NCBI GenBank assembly: GCA_030765045.1
Contig: CM060970.1
Span: 53,996,576 to 54,060,575 of the forward strand
Direction of reading: 5' to 3'
Source: Tenodera sinensis
Taxonomy: Eukaryota > Arthropoda > Insecta > Mantodea > Mantidae
Length of the DNA stretch: 64,000 bases
The notes beneath the pieces are model-generated. The model was not told the DNA's origin, searched no databases, and saw nothing but the letters and a program-made list of their open reading frames with translations. Below, one piece after another: positions 58,352 to 64,000 of the stretch (its first letter is position 1; every line of letters begins with the position of its first letter). Made by a program: the position numbers and the translations under genes.

Positions 58352-58361
58352 TAGGTACTTG
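58352..58361. repeat. Target-site duplication, right copy
   Basis: TAGGTACTTG directly after the SINE tail, identical to 58017-58026. Confidence 0.85.
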
Positions 58362-58746
58362 CTGTTAGTGGTGGGGGTAGGTGATAATTTGGGTGTGGCA
58401 CAAAGTGCTCCAAATGTTGGTGAATGCAAATAGTTTAGCTAGCAGTTGGTAACATATGACTGTAGCTTACAGTTTTTCTTTTGTTTTGTTGGTTGCTAAT
58501 AAAATGTACACGGAGTTTGTTACATAAAATGGCCGCCCTTGTAACAAAACTAATGCGTTTGTACTAGGCAAAAATAAAGTATCTGTCATTCTTAAAACTG
58601 GTTTGATTCCATCCCGAAACACCGAACACAGCATTTTGGAACTCTTCACGACCGCTGCATTTTCACATTTGTCTTCACCACACACACGTAATGCCTAAAA
58701 GGGAGCACTGTTTCGAAGGCATTTCGTAAACTTCGCCTCTGTTTTT
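58362..58746. other. No gene seen
   Basis: A 72-codon minus-strand frame (58467-58685) is unrecognised. Confidence 0.4.
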
Positions 58747-59140
58747 ACTATCTCTACCGTATGTCAAGATTCGATGTCGAGATTTCAGCGGAAATATGTT
58801 TTGAGGTACCTTCACTCAAACAACAGCGATTTTAGAAAAAGGTTCGTGTGAATAACTCAAAAACGAGAAGTCACTTAGAAACCAAACTTGCTATTTCAGT
58901 TTAATATCTTTTAATAATGTGACACATAGATTTTGAAGAAAGTTCCTCAAATGTAAGCTCTTTGAATGGGAAAATAGTTTCGAAATTTTGATTTTCTCAA
59001 AAATAACTAACCATTATGATTAAAATATCATATGTTTGAAATATGTTTCTGGCAATGAAATGTGTATTTTGAATTTTCTTACTATATTATGAATTTCACA
59101 TAGCTGGTGCACCGTAAGGCATAGACCACATTGTAACGTT
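58747..59140 (+). repeat. Repeat A, copy 11, left part
   Basis: Starts with a degraded palindrome (ACTATCTCTACCGTATGTCA, AGATTCGATGTCGAGATTTC). It keeps AAATATGTTTTGAGG, an unexpanded microsatellite site (GGTTCGTGTGAATAACTCAA), AATGTGACACATAGATTTTG and the TATTTTGAATTTTCTTACTA region. It breaks at about 59140 inside the segment before the TGTAGATCT module. Confidence 0.82.
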
Positions 59141-59757
59141 TTATAAAAAGAGCAGGGGGTTTCACAATGCCTACGACGATTATTTAAAATATTTGTCCAC
59201 TAGTCCCACGTAAGCGCCATTTTGCGACGGTGAAACTAAGAATATTTACCAAAATTCTCTATGTATCTCGGGCGCATTACGGGTCAACAATTAATTGAAT
59301 TGATTGTTCTATAGATTCACGTTAAAACGTTTGTTTCTATTTCAATCACACACAAATTACAAAATCTCATGGCTTGGCGTCCTTTTTTTGCATCACGCTA
59401 TGGGGTTCACACTTCCACAAACACGGACTATATATTTTTATAAGTTCATATTCTTCTATTTCATCCCACTTCGGAGATTATACACTTGTTCTATGCGTCA
59501 TTATTTTGCGTTCCTTCACCACCAAAAATGTTCGTCTAAAATAACACTATACACAGACAAATTATTAAATTTATGCGGACTTTGTCATTTTAGGTGAGAC
59601 GCCTACCCAAGCCATGGAAAGAAGACAATTGAATCTACACTTTACCAACTATAATTGCCATTCTTAAGTTTAGGAGGCCTTTCTGCTGCCCCTATAATTC
59701 TGTATTGAACTGTTTTAGAGGGCTTACATAGAAATATCGTCTCAACATATTAATATA
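59141..59757. mobile_element. About 620-bp insertion into Repeat A copy 11
   Basis: The family consensus runs from CCAAATCGTATTATACAAAA directly into AATGTAGATCT, but here about 620 bp of unrelated sequence intervenes. The left junction reads TTATAAAAA and the right ATACAAAAA, so a short A-rich target duplication is possible. A 97-codon plus-strand frame (59304-59597) is unrecognised. I cannot name the inserted element. Confidence 0.6.
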
Positions 59758-60165
59758 CAAAAAAAAAAAAAAAAAAAAATGTAAATCTCGTTAAAAAGCA
59801 CAAGCTATTTGCAAATTCATTTTTTTTGTGGAATGAGCCATTTCGGAGGCATTCCTTGTTATTTTTGTGCCTTTTACAATACTTATATTTGTCTCAAATG
59901 AAAGGTGGTTATTCATTTTTTTATCTTTTGCAAAGAGAAAGGAATTTTAAAGCCCTCGTATAGCGAGCAGGTTTAAACATTTTACTGTCACTCAAATTCT
60001 ACTTTAGTCTCATATTCACCTTGAACTACAAGAAAATTAGCAATAGGATAATTTCTGCTAACGTTTATCTCGATTAACATGAAGATGGAGGATCAAGAGT
60101 TTGTAAGTATAGTTAGTACAAGAGTAGAGAAGGTCATGTGGCTACAGCACAATATATTTTTCAGT
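59758..60165 (+). repeat. Repeat A, copy 11, right part
   Basis: Resumes with an expanded A run (about 21 bases) at the family's AAAAAATGTAGATCT position. It then has ATGTAAATCTCGTTAAAAAG, CATTTCGGAGGCATTCCTTG, TTGCAAAGAGAAAGGAATTT, ACTACAAGAAAATTAGCAAT and the conserved end TACAAGAGTAGAGAAGGTCA, TGTGGCTACAGCACAATATA. Confidence 0.85.
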
Positions 60166-61273
60166 AATGCATTTACACTATTCCATGTATAGTAGTGCTT
60201 GTTTCAATATTGATGAATAGAATGAAATTCCAATATAAGCCACTATTGTGTAATTTTCTGCAGCTTCTATGGCTAATATTTTATGCCTGATAGCTCTTTC
60301 AGTCATTGGATTAAAACTCTTAGAATGAAAAAAGAAAGCCGAAACATAGATGATCTTCCCTATTCTCGTACTATTGTATGTTTTTATACAGACTCTACGA
60401 GCTATTCTTAAGAAAGCTTAGTTTTTATCCGTTTCAACTTTATCCGCAGAGAGCGACTTACGACACTACAAATTTTAAGGTCCAACAGGGAAAGGTATTC
60501 AGATGTTGTGAAACCGAGTCCTTATATGCTACTCTAGAAATGTCACTTTTAAATGATAACATTATTCTAAATTTAACTCAATAACAATGGATATTTTGGA
60601 AAATAATACTCCCATAAAAGGCTATTCAAAATTAAGGTAATGATTTAACAAGCCTACAGCTTTTTATTTATTTGCTATGGTTTGCCAATGACACAAGATT
60701 CATTAGAAATTTTATTCAGTTAAGCAAAACGCTAATAGAAATTCTTTCAATTAAAATAGTTAGAAATCTGTGATTTGCATTGCAAATTTGCGAACATAGT
60801 CAATAAAACACTCCAAGAAGGTTAATTCAAAAAGTTCAAACGTCAAAATGAAGTCAGCCTTACAGCTTATTCCTAAACAATTCAAGATATACAGGCTGGA
60901 AGGGAACTCATTAAAGTGATATATACCACTGGTAGATTTCGCTATTTGAAACGCACTTTGTATCTTAGATTTTTGTCTCTGACCATTTCCTACGGTGATA
61001 TTTTAGTTTTGTCGAAAACTAGCTAGCAACACTTCAAATAGTGTCATTTTCACTAGGTCAGTACATAAACAAACTCAGCAGCGTGGTGTCTTGTGAACGT
61101 ACACAGCCTTACAAGGTAATTCCATATTTACTGTGCGAGTGTAGGCCAATAAAAATCGATATCTCCCAAATACTACACCACGCTGCAAGCGATTGACCTG
61201 TTCATCCACAAGTCTTTCCAATTCCCTGACCAACAACAGTGCAAGGTTGCCGAGTTACTTCACATCAAAATCC
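60166..61273. other. No gene seen
   Basis: AT-rich, with frames of at most 68 codons and nothing recognisable. Confidence 0.4.
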
Positions 61274-61457
61274 ATTTTTTTTTCGAAATCGGCTGATCAA
61301 AGAACAAAATGCCAATAGACCTTTTTGTGCTTTGCTTCTATGAAGCACATATTAGAAGGAATGGCTTCCCTTCCACCCTTTATTACATCCCTTCTAATAT
61401 ACGCTTCATATAAGGATTACAGAAAAAGTCTAATGACATATTGTTCTTTGATTTCGA
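61274..61457. mobile_element. Hairpin MITE (fold-back element)
   Basis: Left arm 61274-61371 reads TTTTTTTTCGAAATC, ATCAAAGAACAAAATGCCAA, TAGACCTTTTTGTGC, CTATGAAGCACATATTAGAA, GGAATGG. The reverse complement of the right arm (61385-61457) reads TTTTTCGAAATCAAAGAACA, ATATGTCATTAGACTTTTTC, TGTAATCCTTATATGAAGCG, TATATTAGAAGGGATG. The arms pair over most of their length with a loop of about 15 bases. No coding capacity. This is the structure of a MITE or fold-back transposon. It could also give a long double-stranded RNA if transcribed. The flanking target duplication is obscured by the A/T runs. Confidence 0.8.
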
Positions 61458-62763
61458 AAAAATAAATAGTTTTCGTTCCAACTTGGATGCGTAGTTCTAC
61501 AAGAATGTACGAGGATAAGTTGTAAAATTGCAATCATACCGCAGCATTAATAAAACGACGGAAAAAGTTACAACGCTATGTGCAATAAAAATACCTAATG
61601 GAGAAGCTTTATCAGAAATATATTCCATCAGTTTGTATAATTTTATACTTCGCACGGGTTATATAAATAGTAGTGTTCCCGATAAGAAAAATGAAGCAAA
61701 GTGGGAAGTAAAAAAGAAGCTTGAAATAGGATTTGAATGATTGTTAGCCAACCACCGCTTAGCCAGTTCAGCTATACCGAACACGTGAGCTTAGTCTCAC
61801 TGATTAAACCTATATCTGCAAGCCTCAAACCCAAAACTGGAATCATTTTTAATTCTAGTCCACAACTTAGTAGAAACACAATAGGAACACATTTCTGCAG
61901 GTGCACTGAAGTTGAATTTCTAATCTTTGCCCGTTAATGTAGCAGGATTGCTGAAATATAGCTTTTCAAAACTGCGAGGTGAGCTCATAGCTGCCATGTC
62001 CTCTGAACAGCAAGGGAAGCCTATGAACAACTTAATTCTCATACTGTCTAAGCAAGTACGCCTGAGAGGTAGTTAACCCTTCACGCAGGTCTCACTGAAT
62101 TTGGGTGTTTAGTTTTGTAAAATATACTACATGAAGTTAAACAGATAAGCTATTGTGTTCTTTTCCTTTTGGTCCACCACTTCTGGAAAATACTATACAG
62201 CGTCTATAACACTGTACTGCATTCTGGAGACAATTTTTAATGGTTTAGTTTTCAATTTTCACTCTCCCTATTTTGGGTTGCTGATTCCAATGTATTATCA
62301 CTTTTCTTCTAACACGTCCCAGATTGTTTTAAAGAATGAACAACATTTTTATACTATTTCATTACCAATTTATATTTATGTCACTGTAGAAGATAATTGT
62401 CATACTTAAGAAGCTGGTGCTTATTAGAATTATGTAATTTGTAAACAATTGATATAGCTGATATTTTACGTGAAGGAATGCTCCTCTTTTCCCTGTTCTT
62501 CCATAAGCAATGAGAAGTACTTTCTCTTTTAGGCTACCAATGATAGTCTGCCATCATGTTAACTGTCCAAGCACTATGGAGTCTTCTTTCAATGTGTTTA
62601 AAATATTTATCATTATTTGTGTTAAACATAATGTGTGGCTAACGAAAAAGACAGGTTGCGGTACGAATCGGAGTTACGTAGTAACGGTAGTCTGATGCAT
62701 GGCCAATATTGTATATCATCATGATAAAAGTGTATATTTTTTATGAATTGAACCAGCAATTTT
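61458..62763. other. No gene seen
   Basis: AT-rich, with frames of 60-84 codons that I do not recognise. Confidence 0.4.
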
Positions 62764-62831
62764 TACTTTCTCTACTCATAAGTAGAGGAAGTATTGTATC
62801 CTACCCAAAAATTCCATGGCATTTTTACAGT

Positions 62832-62872
62832 GTGTGTGCGTGTGTGGGGGGGGGGGGTGTATGTATGTGTGT
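62832..62872. repeat. GT-rich microsatellite with G12 run in Repeat A copy 12, left arm
   Basis: GTGTGTGTGCGTGTG, then about 12 G, then TGTATGTATGTGTGTC at the family's seed site. Confidence 0.9.
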
Positions 62873-63656
62873 CATTCTGTGGACAGCATAACTCAAAAAC
62901 GAAAAGTTGGTTAAAAACCAACCAAAGTTGGTATTTAAGTTTAATATCCTTGAATGTCATCTGTTGCACTCGCATGACTTTCTCAACTCTTGCACGAACC
63001 ATTCTCACAAACTGTTATTCCAACATCTTCTTCATGTTAGTTGAGATAAAAATTTGTACAAATTATCTTATTGCTTACTTTCTTGTTGGTACAAGAAGAA
63101 TATGGGAATATAGTAGATTTTGAGCGACAGTCAAATCGTTTAAAGCTTTGAGATCCCGTTCTCTCTGCGCGGTTAACATGCAAAAAAAAAATCAACAGCG
63201 ATGTTCCATTTCACGAAAGTTTTGTTTCCCGAAACTGACACAAATAACAATGATATCTCCAAAATGGTTCACTACAAGAACATTTTTTCAGACATAAATG
63301 TGTGCTTTAGCGAGATCTAAATTTTTTGTGTATTAACAAATTGTTTATCTCTTACGGTTTACGAGTTATTAAAAAGTCATCCAGAGTAAACAGGACTACA
63401 TAGGCTATAGCCAGAAAATTCAAACTATACATTTCATTTGTCATAAAAATATCTTGAAGAAATTACATTTTAATCAAAATCGTTTGAGCCATTTTCAAGA
63501 AAATTAAAATTGTCGAAAAATGTTCCATGTGAAGGGTAGTTTAGGGTGGGGCCATTTCCTTCAAAATCTTCATGTCGCAACCTTGAAAGACATTAAACTT
63601 AAATACCAACTTTGGTTTTTAACCGACTCTTTGATTTTGAGTGATATTGTCCACAG

Positions 63657-63686
63657 ACACACACACACGCGCGCACACACTCACGG
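63657..63686. repeat. Short (CA)n/(CG)n array in Repeat A copy 12, right arm
   Basis: ACACACACACACGCGCGCAC followed by ACACTCAC at the same internal site as the other arrays, but much shorter than in copies 2 and 8. Confidence 0.9.
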
Positions 63687-63795
63687 ACCATTTTCTAAAA
63701 ATGCTTTTTTTGAGTTCAGGGGGCCTCAAAACATATATTTCCGCTGAAATCTCGATTTTGAATTTTTTAGTTGAATACAATACTTCCCCTGCTTA

Positions 63796-64000
63796 CGTTC
63801 AACTCAGCGCCAAAAATTTTTGGGCGGACATGTATTAATATGAAAATAACATTTTTGATGCAGAGCATCTTGAATTTTTCACACACCTGAAAATGGAGTA
63901 GAATCCAATATGAATGACCCATCTGGGGTCTGAAATGTAGAGAAAATGTTTATATGGAAGTAAAAGAAATTATGTTGCTTGCATAATAGGTTTGATTTGT
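63796..64000. other. No gene seen
   Basis: AT-rich end of the window. Confidence 0.4.

Larger units (their letters stand above)
62764..63795. repeat. Repeat A, copy 12 (fold-back chimera with full-length minus copy)
   Basis: The first 190 bp are plus-oriented: palindrome TACTTTCTCTACTCATAAGT, AGAGGAAGTATTGTATCC, GT/G-rich array, GACAGCATAACTCAAAAACG, TTGGTATTTAAGTTTAATAT. At about 62957 the sequence switches to the reverse of the family's conserved end (ATCTGTTGCACTCGCATGAC, TTTCTCAACTCTTGC). A complete minus-oriented copy follows, ending in AATCTCGATTTTGAATTTTT, GAATACAATACTTCCCCTGC, TTAC. The same terminal module thus sits at both outer ends, inverted, as in copy 8 but with a different internal junction. 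Confidence 0.88.

Overview
The window looks like intergenic or intronic DNA from a large, AT-rich, repeat-laden arthropod nuclear genome. I infer an insect, possibly a cockroach- or termite-like polyneopteran. This rests on the kinds of relics present: mariner and other insect-type transposases, LINE reverse transcriptase and RNase H remains, tRNA-derived SINEs and long microsatellites. There is no sign of bacterial operons, rRNA genes, CRISPR arrays or a phage. I found no intact protein-coding host gene. The longest open frames are translations of (ATT)n, (TTA)n or (CA)n arrays, or frames inside AT-rich DNA with no recognisable protein. One 50-base candidate exon (37145-37194) is the best hint that a host gene could cross the window.

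The dominant structure is one dispersed family, called Repeat A here. It is about 780 bp at full length. At least a dozen copies lie on both strands at 3887, 6537, 8781, 27256, 30517, 32305, 37314, 44355, 46818/47813, 53267, 58747/59758 and 62764, with older relics near 29285 and 45616. One end starts with a palindrome (TACTTTCTCTACT ... AGTAGAGGAAGTA). The other ends in GTGCAACACATCAGATTTTT. Short copies nearly always keep this second end. Two copies are fold-back chimeras, several carry a CA/GT microsatellite at the same internal place, and two have been split by later insertions. A second family (Repeat B, about 400 bp) has three copies at 13305, 28870 and 40722. A diverged pair (Repeat D) lies at 500 and 51655.

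Recognisable transposon relics, left to right: a possible pogo-like terminus (5762), a possible hAT/BED-like zinc-finger relic (13931), a degraded copy of a widespread uncharacterised arthropod repeat protein (18350-19215), a minus-strand LINE RNase H/zinc-knuckle piece (21540-22165), a jockey-like reverse transcriptase scrap with FADDTAV (27481), a DDE transposase scrap with its element end (33036-33410), a LINE RT piece (36205-36719), the inverted end of the same DDE element (40586), an HTH transposase-like N-terminus with a single stop (41678), a mariner N-terminus (42740), a LINE C-terminus (49219) and a LINE RT piece (50115) of the same family as the one at 36205.

SINEs: one well-preserved tRNA-derived SINE (58027-58351) has a perfect 10-bp target-site duplication. 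A second SINE family occurs three times (17651, 19618, 32935 reverse). A hairpin MITE with arms of about 75-95 bp lies at 61274-61457. Large microsatellites are (ATT)n at 34845-35348, which contains a 27-bp higher-order unit, (TTA)n at 48357-48597, (TAA)n at 51424-51510 and a compound (CA)n(TA)n at 31303-31434. The most unusual small structure is a decayed tandem array of about seven 22-34 bp units, several with a hairpin, at 47610-47810 inside an insertion into Repeat A. All alignments here were made by eye.
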